A stretch of DNA of 64,000 nucleotides from Candidatus Iainarchaeum sp. (GCA_016187745.1 JACPJC010000003.1:56393-120392), one strand, 5' to 3'. Positions 51,889 to 61,610 are shown, numbered from the stretch's first letter. Notes: generated by a model from the letters alone, not told the origin. Numbers and translations: made by a program.

Positions 51889-51945
51889 ATGAGCTGTGGA
51901 TTCTGCGAACCCAAAAAGAAGGCAAAAAAGAAAAAGAAGAAGTGA
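51889..51945 (+). CDS. 18 aa CxxC / poly-Lys microprotein
   Basis: MSCGFCEPKKKAKKKKKK*; strong AAGGAGGT ribosome-binding site upstream. Confidence 0.6.
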   Translation: MSCGFCEPKKKAKKKKKK

Positions 51946-51987
51946 AAAATAATTTCAATCTTTGCAAAGGTGCAGGGGTGCGGAGAT

Positions 51988-52167
51988 ATGGGAATGAGGT
52001 TTCTTAAGTGGAGAAGTACTAGAGCTTTGGAAAGAAGGGAGGCAGTACTGCGTGACATAGAGATTAATAAGAGGGCAACCCTTAAAGAGCAGGGAGAATC
52101 TGATAAAATTAAGCAGATATTGCACAATCGTTATAATAAAAAGAATTTTTGGATAAAACTTAAATAA
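51988..52167 (+). CDS. small basic hypothetical protein
   Basis: MGMRFLKWRSTRALERREAVLRDIEINKRATLKEQ. Confidence 0.5.
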   Translation: MGMRFLKWRSTRALERREAVLRDIEINKRATLKEQGESDKIKQILHNRYNKKNFWIKLK

Positions 52168-52187
52168 AATAAGCCGGAGTTGGTAAA

Positions 52188-52784
52188 ATGGCTGAAGAGA
52201 AAATAGTAAAACCGCTCAAATACAAAGCGCTCAGCGGGCTTTCCGAGAAGCAGCTTGCGGAGCACCATGATGTCCTGTATGCGGGCTATGTTAAGAAGAC
52301 AAATGAAATCCGCGCAAAACTGCCTTCTGCGGACAAGGAAAACCCGAATGCGACTTTTTCCGAATTGCGCGAGCTGAAGGCTGAAGAGAGCTTCGCGCTC
52401 AATGGGGTTAAACTGCACGAGGGCTATTTTGACAACATGGCGGCGCAGCCCGGCGCGCCAAATGGTGCAATTCTGGAATTAATAAACCGGGATTTTGGAA
52501 ATTATGAAAGCTGGGAAAAGGAGTTTAAGGCGCTCGGGGTTTCAGCGCGCGGATGGGTAATTCTTGCCTATGACCTTGATGATAAAAAATTATTCAATGT
52601 GCTCTGCGATGCGCACAATCACGCGGGAATATGGAACTGCATTGCCCTGCTTGTGATGGATGTATATGAGCACGCATACTTCGTTGATTATGCCACAGCG
52701 CGCAAAAAATACATTGACGCTTTTTTCAGCAATATTGACTGGAAGGAAGCGAATTCACGAATTGAAAAATATGGGATAAGATGA
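52188..52784 (+). CDS. Fe/Mn superoxide dismutase
   Basis: LHEGYFDNM; GWVILAYD; LLVMDVYEHAYFVDYATARKKYIDAFF. Confidence 0.95.
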   Translation: MAEEKIVKPLKYKALSGLSEKQLAEHHDVLYAGYVKKTNEIRAKLPSADKENPNATFSELRELKAEESFALNGVKLHEGYFDNMAAQPGAPNGAILELINRDFGNYESWEKEFKALGVSARGWVILAYDLDDKKLFNVLCDAHNHAGIWNCIALLVMDVYEHAYFVDYATARKKYIDAFFSNIDWKEANSRIEKYGIR

Positions 52785-52799
52785 ACCGGGGACAAAAAA

Positions 52800-53384
52800 A
52801 TGAAAAAATATGTTTTGATTGCGGCATTGCTGGTTGCGCTCTCCCTTTTGTTCGGCTGCGTTAATTACGCAGGCGATAATGCCGGAGGCTCAACAAGCGA
52901 TACCATAAACATAGGCGCAGGGGGAGAAGGAACAGGCGCGGATACTGTCGGAACAGGCGAATCTTCCGGCGCAGTCTCCGGAGGCGCGGGGGAAAGTGAA
53001 AGTGGCGCGACATCCGGAACAGAAACCGGCGCTGGGGGAACTGAAACAGGAATTGCAGATTCAGGGGAAGCTGCAGATGCAATAGGGGCGGGAGAAACAG
53101 GCGCTGCAACTGGCGATGCAACAACAACCGCTCCGCAAATCTATACAATTAACATACAGAACTTTGCATTCAGCCCCGCGCAGCTGACAATTAAAAGGGG
53201 AGATAGCATAATATGGACAAATTTGGATTCTGTGGCGCATACTGCAACTTCAGACACAGGGGCGTTTGATTCAGGGGCTCTGGGAAAAAACGCATCATGG
53301 ATTAGAACCTTCAATGAGGCAGGCACATTTGAATACCACTGCACTCCGCACCCTTACATGAAGGCAAAAATAATTGTGGAATGA
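52800..53384 (+). CDS. cupredoxin (amicyanin/plastocyanin-like) lipoprotein with long low-complexity linker
   Basis: lipobox LLFGC; VAHTAT...EYHCTPHPYMKAKIIVE copper ligands. Confidence 0.94.
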   Translation: MKKYVLIAALLVALSLLFGCVNYAGDNAGGSTSDTINIGAGGEGTGADTVGTGESSGAVSGGAGESESGATSGTETGAGGTETGIADSGEAADAIGAGETGAATGDATTTAPQIYTINIQNFAFSPAQLTIKRGDSIIWTNLDSVAHTATSDTGAFDSGALGKNASWIRTFNEAGTFEYHCTPHPYMKAKIIVE

Positions 53385-53409
53385 ATATGATTAAAACAAA
53401 AAGGAGGCA

Positions 53410-53769
53410 TTGAAAATGAAAAAATATGTTTTGATTGCGGCTTTGGTGATTCTGCCATTCCTGCTGTTCGGATGCGTAAGTAATGGCGATTCCGGAAACG
53501 GGGGCAATGGCGCGGCAGCGGGGAAAACTGTAAGCATGCAGAATTTTGCATTCGGCCCTGCGGAAATCACAATAAAGAAGGGCGATACGGTAAAGTGGAC
53601 AAACTTGGATTCTGTTGCGCACACAGTAACTTCTGATGACGGGGCATTTGATTCCGGCCTGCTGAGCCAGAATGCATCGTGGAGCAAAACATTCAATGAG
53701 GCTGGAACTTTTGAATACCACTGCACTCCGCATCCATACATGAAGGCAAAAATAATTGTAGAGGAGTAA
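53410..53769 (+). CDS. cupredoxin lipoprotein, tandem paralogue
   Basis: lipobox LLFGC; VAHTVT...EYHCTPHPYMKAKIIVEE. Confidence 0.95.
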   Translation: MKMKKYVLIAALVILPFLLFGCVSNGDSGNGGNGAAAGKTVSMQNFAFGPAEITIKKGDTVKWTNLDSVAHTVTSDDGAFDSGLLSQNASWSKTFNEAGTFEYHCTPHPYMKAKIIVEE

Positions 53770-53774
53770 ATGCA

Positions 53775-54890
53775 ATGGTAAAATTTGACGGCTTCGGCCC
53801 TGAAAAAATCCTTGAAGTGCACAATGCAAAGGTGGGAATGCACGGCTTCCTTGTTATTGACAATACCGCCTTAGGCCCGGGAAAGGGCGGCATACGCATG
53901 ACGGGAACTGTTGATGCAGAGGAAGTATTCAGGCTTGCGCGCACAATGACATGGAAATGCGCGCTTGCCGAAGTTCCCTTCGGTGGCGCAAAATCAGGGA
54001 TTGTTGCAGATCCATCCAAAATGTCGGATAAAAAGAAGCTTGATATAATTGCTGCTTTCTCCAAATCGCTCAAATCATTGTGCCCAAGCGAATACATTGC
54101 CGCGCCTGACATAAATACGGGGGAGAGGGAAATGGAAGTGTTTGCGAAGGCAAATGGCAATATGAAAAGCTGCACAGGAAAGCCTGAGAAATTAGGGGGG
54201 CTCCCGCACGAGCTCGGAAGCACTGGCTTCGGGATATATCATTCGGCAAAGGCAGCATGCGATTTTTTGAAAAGAGATATGGGGAAAATGCGCTTCTCGG
54301 TTGAGGGCTTCGGGAATGTTGGATTTTTCGCGGCAAAATACATTTCCGGGGCGGGGGCAAAATTGTGCGCTGTTTCAGACTCGAAAGGCGTTGCATACAG
54401 AAAGGACGGGCTTGATTTTGCAAAGCTTTCTGAAGTAAAGAAAAAAACCGGCTCTGTAATTAATTATCCCAATGCAACAGTGCTCCCGAATTCTGAGATA
54501 ATTTCCATTCCTGCCGATATGCTTGTAACTGCTGCTGTGCCAGACCTAATAAACATTCACAATGTTGATGATGTGAAGGCGAAACTGATAATTGAGGGCT
54601 CGAATATTCCAATAAAGCACGAGGTTGAGAATTTGCTTGCGAAAAGGAAAATCCTTGTAATTCCTGATTTCGTTGCGAATGCCGGAGGCGTAATAAGCAG
54701 CTATGTGGAGCACACCAGCGGCAAAAAGGAAAGGATGATGAAGTTGGTGGAGCAAAAAATAACGAAAAACACCAGGCTTGTGCTTAAGAGAATGCAGAGC
54801 AATTACTGCACGAGGTGCGCCGCGCTTGACATTGCAAAAAGGCGCGTACTCAAAAAATGCAAGCCCTGCAATGCCATGCTAATAAGTTGA
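53775..54890 (+). CDS. Glu/Leu/Phe/Val-type amino acid dehydrogenase
   Basis: LGPGKGGIRMT; KCALAEVPFGGAKSGI; VEGFGNVGFFAAKYISGAGAKLCAVSDSKG; FVANAGGVISSYVE. Confidence 0.94.
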   Translation: MVKFDGFGPEKILEVHNAKVGMHGFLVIDNTALGPGKGGIRMTGTVDAEEVFRLARTMTWKCALAEVPFGGAKSGIVADPSKMSDKKKLDIIAAFSKSLKSLCPSEYIAAPDINTGEREMEVFAKANGNMKSCTGKPEKLGGLPHELGSTGFGIYHSAKAACDFLKRDMGKMRFSVEGFGNVGFFAAKYISGAGAKLCAVSDSKGVAYRKDGLDFAKLSEVKKKTGSVINYPNATVLPNSEIISIPADMLVTAAVPDLINIHNVDDVKAKLIIEGSNIPIKHEVENLLAKRKILVIPDFVANAGGVISSYVEHTSGKKERMMKLVEQKITKNTRLVLKRMQSNYCTRCAALDIAKRRVLKKCKPCNAMLIS

Positions 54891-54895
54891 TTGAA

Positions 54896-55810
54896 ATGGC
54901 CTTATACGATTTGATAATAATTGGCGCCGGTCCTGCGGGAATTACCGCTGCAATTTATGCGGCGCGGCAGAAGCTCAAAACCCTTGTTATTTCCAAGGAT
55001 GTGGGAGGGCAGGTTGCATTGACGGCAGACATAGAAAACTGGATTGGCTACCAGTTCATTACCGGAAGCGAGCTGACAAAAAAATTCGATGAGCATATTG
55101 AGGCATACAAGGACACTATCGGGTTGGAATTGGGGACCGAAATTATCGGGATAGGGAGGAAAAATTCAAATTTCCTTGCAAAAACAAAAAGCGGGACTTA
55201 TGAATCAAGGGTTGTTATTATCGCTTCGGGAAAAAAGCCCCGCCCATTAAATGTTCCCGGGGAGCAGGAATTCAAGGGGAAAGGCCTTACCTATTGCGCA
55301 GTCTGCGATGCGCCGCTTTTCCCGAGAAAGGATGTTGCAGTAATAGGCGGGGGAAATTCAGCATTGGAAGCCGCGCTGCAATTGACAAAAATCGCAAACA
55401 AGGTTTATCTCATAAACAAAAACCCCGCAATGAAGGGGGAAAAAGCAATAATTGACAAGGTTGAGAAAAATCCAAAAGTGGAAAAAGTATATAACTCAAT
55501 TACAAAGGAGATTCTGGGGGATAAATTTGTGAATGCAGTAAGGGTTGAGCAGAACGGGAAAGAGCGCAGGATAAATGTGCAGGGGGTTTTTGTTGAAATT
55601 GGGCTTATCCCGAATACTGATTTTGTGGATCTTGCCGGGAAAAACAAGTACAATGAGATTATAGTGAACTCAAGCACCGAAACAAATGTCCCGGGGCTTT
55701 TTGCAGCGGGGGATGTTGCGGATGTGCCTGAAAAGCAGATTGTAGTGGCAGCAGCAGAGGGCTGCAAGGCGGCGCTTGCAGCCGCGCGCTATCTTGCGAA
55801 ATTGAAATGA
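54896..55810 (+). CDS. trxB: thioredoxin reductase
   Basis: DLIIIGAGPAGITAAIYAAR; GLTYCAVCDAPLF; PGLFAAGDVAD. Confidence 0.96.
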   Translation: MALYDLIIIGAGPAGITAAIYAARQKLKTLVISKDVGGQVALTADIENWIGYQFITGSELTKKFDEHIEAYKDTIGLELGTEIIGIGRKNSNFLAKTKSGTYESRVVIIASGKKPRPLNVPGEQEFKGKGLTYCAVCDAPLFPRKDVAVIGGGNSALEAALQLTKIANKVYLINKNPAMKGEKAIIDKVEKNPKVEKVYNSITKEILGDKFVNAVRVEQNGKERRINVQGVFVEIGLIPNTDFVDLAGKNKYNEIIVNSSTETNVPGLFAAGDVADVPEKQIVVAAAEGCKAALAAARYLAKLK

Positions 55811-55813
55811 AAT

Positions 55814-56146
55814 TCAGGTTACGCCGCTTGGCATTTCCCTTTTTCCAAGGGCCCAGTCCCTGAGGTTTTCATAATCAGTTTCCCCGCAGAAGGCTTCCCC
55901 TGTTTTCGCATTATAGAATGCAGGAACTCCAACAGTTCCGCAGGCCTCCTCAAACAGCTCTGCAAGCTGCTCCATCCTCTGCGCATTTGCGGAATTGTGC
56001 CATACCTCGTATTTCTCGATTTTTATGCCCAATTCCTTTTCCAGTTTTTCAACAAGCGGCTTCATTACGGCGCAGTGCGGGCATTCCTCTCCATAGAACT
56101 CAATAAGCGGCCCCTCATCGCGCGCTTTATCTGTTTTCTTAATCAT
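55814..56146 (-). CDS. thioredoxin-fold protein
   Basis: LIEFYGEECPHCAVMKPLVEKLEKELGIKIEKYEVW; GVPAFYN cis-Pro. Confidence 0.82.
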   Translation of the reverse strand: MIKKTDKARDEGPLIEFYGEECPHCAVMKPLVEKLEKELGIKIEKYEVWHNSANAQRMEQLAELFEEACGTVGVPAFYNAKTGEAFCGETDYENLRDWALGKREMPSGVT

Positions 56147-56405
56147 GCTCTTTTCTTTTGTCAAACAATTCAGCGCATTTCTCGGAGCAGAACCAAAGGG
56201 TTTTTTCCCCAACCTTGCGCTCAATCACTTTCTCATCCATGTTCATCTGCTTTCCGCATTCTCCGCATTCCACCACTTCCAGCTCCTCATGGCCTTCCAT
56301 GAAGCCGGCTTCCGCAGGGGAAATTTCGTCCTCTTCCAGCCCCTCATCGCGCTGCTTCTCGTCGTAAATATTCTCATCTTCCGTCTCAACTGGTTTTTTT
56401 GCCAT
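56139..56405 (-). CDS. acidic protein with C-terminal TRASH-like zinc ribbon
   Basis: CGECGKQMNMDEKVIERKVGEKTLWFCSEKCAELFDKR. Confidence 0.7.
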   Translation of the reverse strand: MAKKPVETEDENIYDEKQRDEGLEEDEISPAEAGFMEGHEELEVVECGECGKQMNMDEKVIERKVGEKTLWFCSEKCAELFDKRKEHD

Positions 56406-56481
56406 GCTATCAGCTCCTTATGTGAGTTATAAAATTGGGTCTTATTATTTAAAAATAAGTAGGTTTCATAATTAAAATAGC

Positions 56482-56853
56482 ATGGGGATACCAAAAAGGC
56501 GAATTCTGAAGAAATTAAGAGAGAAGAACATATCTAATTATTTTTCTATGCTGCTACAAAAGCGCGGAATACTCCCGCGGAAAACAGAAACTATAAAATG
56601 CCTCAAGACTCTGGAACATCCAACTCAGTTAGGAGAGTTATATGTCACATATATTAAAAAATATGATGAGTATCCTCCGCTTATAGATTTTATCAATGAT
56701 GCAGGCGGTAGAAATGCAGGAAGATATATAAATTGGGTTACAAACAAATACGGCTCTGAAGAGCTGTTAAAGCGACTGGCATACAAGTTAGAACAAGCAA
56801 CAGCAGATGCAAGGAATATTGATAAGATAATCAAACGCAAATCAATCAAATAG
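56482..56853 (+). CDS. hypothetical protein
   Basis: 123 aa ORF, AT-richer than flanks. Confidence 0.5.
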   Translation: MGIPKRRILKKLREKNISNYFSMLLQKRGILPRKTETIKCLKTLEHPTQLGELYVTYIKKYDEYPPLIDFINDAGGRNAGRYINWVTNKYGSEELLKRLAYKLEQATADARNIDKIIKRKSIK

Positions 56854-56866
56854 TTTAGCAGTTAAC

Positions 56867-57643
56867 TTATTTTATAAGCGCAATGAATATTTCCTGCCAG
56901 AACTGCTCCTGCCACATGTTGATTTTGTTTTTGTTTGTAAGGAAAAGGCAGGGGATGAATGTTTCAATAATCCCAATCGCATCCTTTCCAGAAACAAGCC
57001 TTGAGAAAAGCACCAGCCCCTGGGAGTCTGCCATATCTTTTATGAGAGCATAAGTGCTTTCAATCTTTTCAGCCATTGTTGCCTCATCGCTGTAATTTAT
57101 CGCGAATTCAACAGGCTTAAGCTCCTTTGCAAAAAGGGATTTTGTTTTCTTGCTCTTTGAGAGCATTGCATCAATTGTTTCAACAAGCTCTTCCAATGAA
57201 ATTTTCCCTTCCCTCATGCGCCTTGGGGTCCTTAATTCAGGAATGAAACGCTGCATCAGCTTCTCTTCAGGGGTTAATTCCCTCAGCTCATCCTCTTCCT
57301 CCTCAATGCTGCTTAATTTAAGCACCCTTGCCTTCAGCTTAAGGAGAATTGCGCTTGCAAGTATTGCATTTGCAGGAAACCTCAAATCAAGCCTGCTAAG
57401 GGTGGAAATTTTCTGGAGGTATTTGTCCGCGAGGGCGCATATGTCAATGTCCCAGGGGTCCATCTGCTCTGTCCTTATCAAATCAAGCAGCATGGATTTC
57501 CATTCGGGCGCGTGAATTAATTCAACCAAATCAACTGGCTTCTGCGCAACCTGCGCTTCAGCAGTTTCCTGCAAATCCATGTGCTCCTGCATGCAATAAA
57601 TTAGGATTGAGGAGTATTTAAACCTTAAGTCCCTTCCTGCCAT
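56867..57643 (-). CDS. scpA: segregation and condensation protein ScpA
   Basis: LDLIRTEQMDPWDIDICALADKYLQKISTLSRLDLRFPANAILASAILLKLKARVL. Confidence 0.92.
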   Translation of the reverse strand: MAGRDLRFKYSSILIYCMQEHMDLQETAEAQVAQKPVDLVELIHAPEWKSMLLDLIRTEQMDPWDIDICALADKYLQKISTLSRLDLRFPANAILASAILLKLKARVLKLSSIEEEEDELRELTPEEKLMQRFIPELRTPRRMREGKISLEELVETIDAMLSKSKKTKSLFAKELKPVEFAINYSDEATMAEKIESTYALIKDMADSQGLVLFSRLVSGKDAIGIIETFIPCLFLTNKNKINMWQEQFWQEIFIALIK

Positions 57644-58878
57644 GAGGAGAGGTATTTCTTCTGCTCCGCTGTAAGCACATCCCTCTTTATGCCTGTTGCC
57701 TGCAACTGCAGTTCCGCGATTTCCCCATCAACTTCCTCAGGCAATACATGCACTCCTGCATTCAGCTTGCCCTTGTTTTTTATCCCATACTCGACAGCAA
57801 GCGCCTGCCCGCAGAATGAAAGCGACATCACAATGCTTGGATGCCCCTCGGCAGCAGCGAGGTTAACCAGCCTTCCCTCGGCGCATAAATAAATTTTCCT
57901 GTTGTTTGGCAGAACATACTCGTCCAATTGCCAGCGAATCCTGCGCTTTGATTTCGCGATTTTTTCAAGGCCTGCAACATCAATTTCCACATCAAAATGC
58001 CCTGAATTCGCAAGAATTGCTCCGGATTTCATTTCCCTCATATGTTCAGTGCGGAGGGCGTGCTTGTCGCCTGTTACTGTTACGAAAATATCCCCTATTT
58101 TTGAAGCTTCCTCAATTGGCATTACCCTGTAGCCGTCTGTTGCTGCCTGAAGCGCCTTTATGGGCTCCACTTCGCACACAATCACATTTGCGCCCATTCC
58201 GCTGGCGCGCAGAGCAACTCCCTTTCCGCATGAGCCATAGCCTATAACAACAAAAATCCTGCCCGCAATCAATACGCTTGTGGCGCGGAGTATTCCATCA
58301 ATTGTGCTCTGCCCTGTTCCGTAGAAATTATCAAAAAGATGCTTGGTTTTGTTGTCATTCACTGCAATTACAGGATATTTCAGCGCATTGTCCTTTTCCA
58401 TCGCGCGAAGGCGTATAACTCCCGTTGTTGTTTCCTCAGTTCCGACAATTAAATTCTTCAGCAATTCAGTGTGTTTTGTGTGTATTTCAGAAATCAAATC
58501 GCAGCCGTCATCAATTGTAACATTCGGCTTGAAATCCAGTACCTTGTTCAAATTATCATAATACTCTTCCTTGCTTTCGCCCTTCCACCCATAAACATTT
58601 ACGCCTTCCTTTGCGAGAGCAGCGGCAACATCATCCTGTGTTGATAAAGGATTGCAGCCTGTTATTGCGACTTCAGCGCCCCCTGCAATGAGAGTGCGGA
58701 CCAATGCGGCGGTTTCCTTTGTAACGTGCAGTGCCATTCCTATGCGCAATCCTCTTAAGGGCTTTTCCTTCGCAAAGCGCTCCTTTATCTTCAAAAGCGC
58801 GCCCATCTGGGATTCCGCCCATTCAATATTCATTGCTCCCTGTTCCGCAAGCGAGATGTCCTTTACCGCATAAGTCAT
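57625..58878 (-). CDS. ahcY: adenosylhomocysteinase
   Basis: GCNPLSTQDDVAAAL; DDGCDLISEIH; NDNKTKHLFDNFYGTGQSTIDGILRATSVLIAGRIFVVIGYGSCGKGVALRASGMGANVIVCE. Confidence 0.97.
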   Translation of the reverse strand: MTYAVKDISLAEQGAMNIEWAESQMGALLKIKERFAKEKPLRGLRIGMALHVTKETAALVRTLIAGGAEVAITGCNPLSTQDDVAAALAKEGVNVYGWKGESKEEYYDNLNKVLDFKPNVTIDDGCDLISEIHTKHTELLKNLIVGTEETTTGVIRLRAMEKDNALKYPVIAVNDNKTKHLFDNFYGTGQSTIDGILRATSVLIAGRIFVVIGYGSCGKGVALRASGMGANVIVCEVEPIKALQAATDGYRVMPIEEASKIGDIFVTVTGDKHALRTEHMREMKSGAILANSGHFDVEIDVAGLEKIAKSKRRIRWQLDEYVLPNNRKIYLCAEGRLVNLAAAEGHPSIVMSLSFCGQALAVEYGIKNKGKLNAGVHVLPEEVDGEIAELQLQATGIKRDVLTAEQKKYLSSWQEGT

Positions 58879-58914
58879 TCCAATTCCTCCATACAAATTC
58901 AATTTGCAAACGTT

Positions 58915-59835
58915 TTAAAACTCAACTATTTTTTTCATTTCGCCATAGCGCTTTTCAATCTCATCGTTTGTAAGCCTCTGCAGCCTGCTTAGCGAGAAGC
59001 CCTCGGCATTGAAGCTTGCAATTACGCTTGCGTAAATTATTCCCTTCCTGAAGCGCGCCTCTGAAATTTCCTTGTGGCTTGCGAAATAGCCCATCAGTGC
59101 GCCTGCAAAGCAGTCCCCGCAGCCTGTGGGATCAACAACATCCTCCAATGGATAGCCGGGGGCGGAAAAATGCGAATGGTCTGTAAATAGAAGCGCGCCA
59201 TGCTCGCCCTTCTTTATTATTGCATATTCCGAATCCAATTTTAAAATTTCCCTTGCTGCCTTAATTAAATTGTGGGTATTGAAAAGCATTCTCGCTTCAG
59301 AATCATTCATCAGCGCAATGTCCGCCTTCTTCACAACTTCAAGCACCTTTTCCTTTTTTGATTTTATGTAAAAGTCCATTGTGTCTGAAACCGTGAGCTT
59401 CGGCCTTGCGCGCATCTGGGAAAGAACATCAAGCTGCTCTTCGGGAGGCACGTTCCCGAGAAATAAAAATTCTGAATCCCTGTAATTTTCAGGAAGTTTG
59501 GGCTTGAAGTCCGCGAGCACATTCAGTTCAGTTTTGAGCGTGTGCGCAACATTCACATCATACTCATACAGCCCGTTCCAGCGGAATGTTTTGCCGTTTG
59601 CTTTCTTTTCAATCCCATCAAGATTTATGCCGCGCTTCTGCAGCAGTTCCAAATGCCCCTGCGGGAAATCATCCCCTATTACGCTTACAATTCCGGGTTT
59701 TGAGAAAAATGAGGCGGCATATGAGGCATAGGACGCAGAGCCTCCGAGCGCGTTTTTCACTTCCCCGAACGGGGTTTTCACATCATCAAGGCCCATTGAG
59801 CCGATAATGACCAGATCAGGCGTTGCCATAAGCAT
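58915..59835 (-). CDS. PfkB-family carbohydrate kinase
   Basis: ALGGSASYASYAASFFSK; VDPTGCGDCFAGALMGYFA. Confidence 0.92.
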   Translation of the reverse strand: MLMATPDLVIIGSMGLDDVKTPFGEVKNALGGSASYASYAASFFSKPGIVSVIGDDFPQGHLELLQKRGINLDGIEKKANGKTFRWNGLYEYDVNVAHTLKTELNVLADFKPKLPENYRDSEFLFLGNVPPEEQLDVLSQMRARPKLTVSDTMDFYIKSKKEKVLEVVKKADIALMNDSEARMLFNTHNLIKAAREILKLDSEYAIIKKGEHGALLFTDHSHFSAPGYPLEDVVDPTGCGDCFAGALMGYFASHKEISEARFRKGIIYASVIASFNAEGFSLSRLQRLTNDEIEKRYGEMKKIVEF

Positions 59836-60489
59836 TCACTTCATGCGCTTTTCAATAATTTCCAGGACCCTTGGCATTATTTTATCCACTTCATCGCTGG
59901 CATCAATTTCAGCCAGCATGCCTTTTTTTTCATAATAATCAATGAGGGGCTTTGTTTGCCTGTCATATTCTTCCCAGCGCACTCTTATTGCAGCTTCGGT
60001 ATCATCATCCCTCTGGTATAATTCCCCCCCGCATTTGTCGCAAATTCCGGGAACTTTCGGCGGAATGTTCTTTATGTGGTAAATTGCGGCGCATTTTCTG
60101 CAGGTTCTTCTCCCGGTAAGCCTTTCAAGCAGAACTTTGTCCGAAGCTGTGAAATTCACAACCAAGTCAATTTTCATGCCGAGTTTTTTCTGCATTCCTT
60201 CAAGCAGCCTTACCTGCTCCATGCTTCTCGGATAGCCGTCAAATATGAAGCCGTTTTTGCAGTCCGCCTCCTGAATGCGCTTTTCAATAAGGGCGCTTAT
60301 CTGCTCCGGCTTTACCAGGTGCCCTGAATTTATAACGCTTTCAATTTCCCTTCCCATCGGGCTTTTCTTTGCAATCTCCTCGCGCAACAGATCTCCGGCG
60401 CTTATTTTCGGCCATTTGTATCTTTCAGCCAGGCGCGATGCGTAAGTGCCTTTTCCAACCCCCTGCTTCCCGAGAAAAATAAGATTCAT
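59836..60489 (-). CDS. adk: adenylate kinase with zinc-finger lid
   Basis: LGKQGVGKGTYASRLAERYKWPKISAGDLLREE; FDGYPRSMEQ; CRKCAAIYHIKNIPPKVPGICDKCGGELYQRDDD. Confidence 0.96.
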   Translation of the reverse strand: MNLIFLGKQGVGKGTYASRLAERYKWPKISAGDLLREEIAKKSPMGREIESVINSGHLVKPEQISALIEKRIQEADCKNGFIFDGYPRSMEQVRLLEGMQKKLGMKIDLVVNFTASDKVLLERLTGRRTCRKCAAIYHIKNIPPKVPGICDKCGGELYQRDDDTEAAIRVRWEEYDRQTKPLIDYYEKKGMLAEIDASDEVDKIMPRVLEIIEKRMK

Positions 60490-60513
60490 AAGCCGCTCAC
60501 CAATAAAATCAAA

Positions 60514-61572
60514 TCAATAAACTTTAAAATCAAGCACGGTCTGCACTGTGCTCGCGGAAAATGGCCTTACGATGCGCTTCTGGAGGATTTTTATTTTTTT
60601 CCCGTATTTCTGCGCAATTTGCTTTATTATTGCAATTGATGCAGCATATGGATTTTCAGTCGGCCCAAAATGATAGTAATGCACAATCCCGCCCTCCTTT
60701 TTAAGCGCAATAAATGCGCTGTCCAGAAAATGCTCCGAGGTTTTCGGCATTGGCATCACAATCCTGTCGCATTTTCCTTTCAGCAGTTTTGGGGCGATTT
60801 TATTCACATCCCCTTCAATCGCCTCAACCTCATTTTCAGCATGGTTCAATGCAATGTTATCAAGCGCCTGCCTGTGCGCAAGGGGATTCAGCTCAACAGC
60901 ATATATTTTTTCAGCAAGAGGCTGCTTTTTTGCAATCACAACCGCAAAGGGGCCAACGCCTGAGAAAAATACCGCAACAGCCTCTTTGGGCTTCACAAGC
61001 CCGGCAATCCTTTTCCTTTCTGTTGAAAGCCTCGGGGAGAAAAACACATCCGCAAAATCAATCTCAAAAATGCAGCCGTGCTCCCTGTAGTGCGCGGTTT
61101 TCTGCGCCTTTCCCGCAATGAGCTCTACCTTCTGCGTGCGGTATTCCCCTGAATGCGCGCCTGCAATCCTATAAACCGATTTGAGGCCTGGATTCAGTTC
61201 AATGAGGGTTTTTCCGATCAGCCTGCCCCGCTTCTCAAGCCCTTCTGGGATTTCAATTACCGCAACATCTCCCAAAACATCAAAGCTGGAAATTAAATGT
61301 TGTAATTCTGATTTTGTGAGTTTTGCAGAAAGCGCCTCCCTGAGGCTTCTTGGCTTCTGGATGTTCTGCTCAAAATCCTTTTTTGAAATTTTTGCATTTA
61401 ATTTCACGATTTGTAATTTTTCATGCGCATTGGGCTCCCTGAGCAGCGCGAAAATCACCTTTTCATTGGCGTGAAGTGGCTTGAGCTTTCCATTCAGCAG
61501 CCTTTTCCCTACAAGCAGATTGTGCAGCTTCTGCGCATTTCGCTTCTCAATTTCTATCCCAAGTGCCCGCAT
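60514..61572 (-). CDS. tRNA (guanine37-N1)-methyltransferase Trm5-like
   Basis: VAVFFSGVGPFAVVIAKK; YAVELNPLAHRQALDNIALNHAENEVEAIEGDV; IVMPMPKTSEHFL. Confidence 0.92.
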   Translation of the reverse strand: MRALGIEIEKRNAQKLHNLLVGKRLLNGKLKPLHANEKVIFALLREPNAHEKLQIVKLNAKISKKDFEQNIQKPRSLREALSAKLTKSELQHLISSFDVLGDVAVIEIPEGLEKRGRLIGKTLIELNPGLKSVYRIAGAHSGEYRTQKVELIAGKAQKTAHYREHGCIFEIDFADVFFSPRLSTERKRIAGLVKPKEAVAVFFSGVGPFAVVIAKKQPLAEKIYAVELNPLAHRQALDNIALNHAENEVEAIEGDVNKIAPKLLKGKCDRIVMPMPKTSEHFLDSAFIALKKEGGIVHYYHFGPTENPYAASIAIIKQIAQKYGKKIKILQKRIVRPFSASTVQTVLDFKVY

Positions 61573-61610
61573 AATAGATATAAAACATTAATGGATTTAA
61601 TAAATACTGT

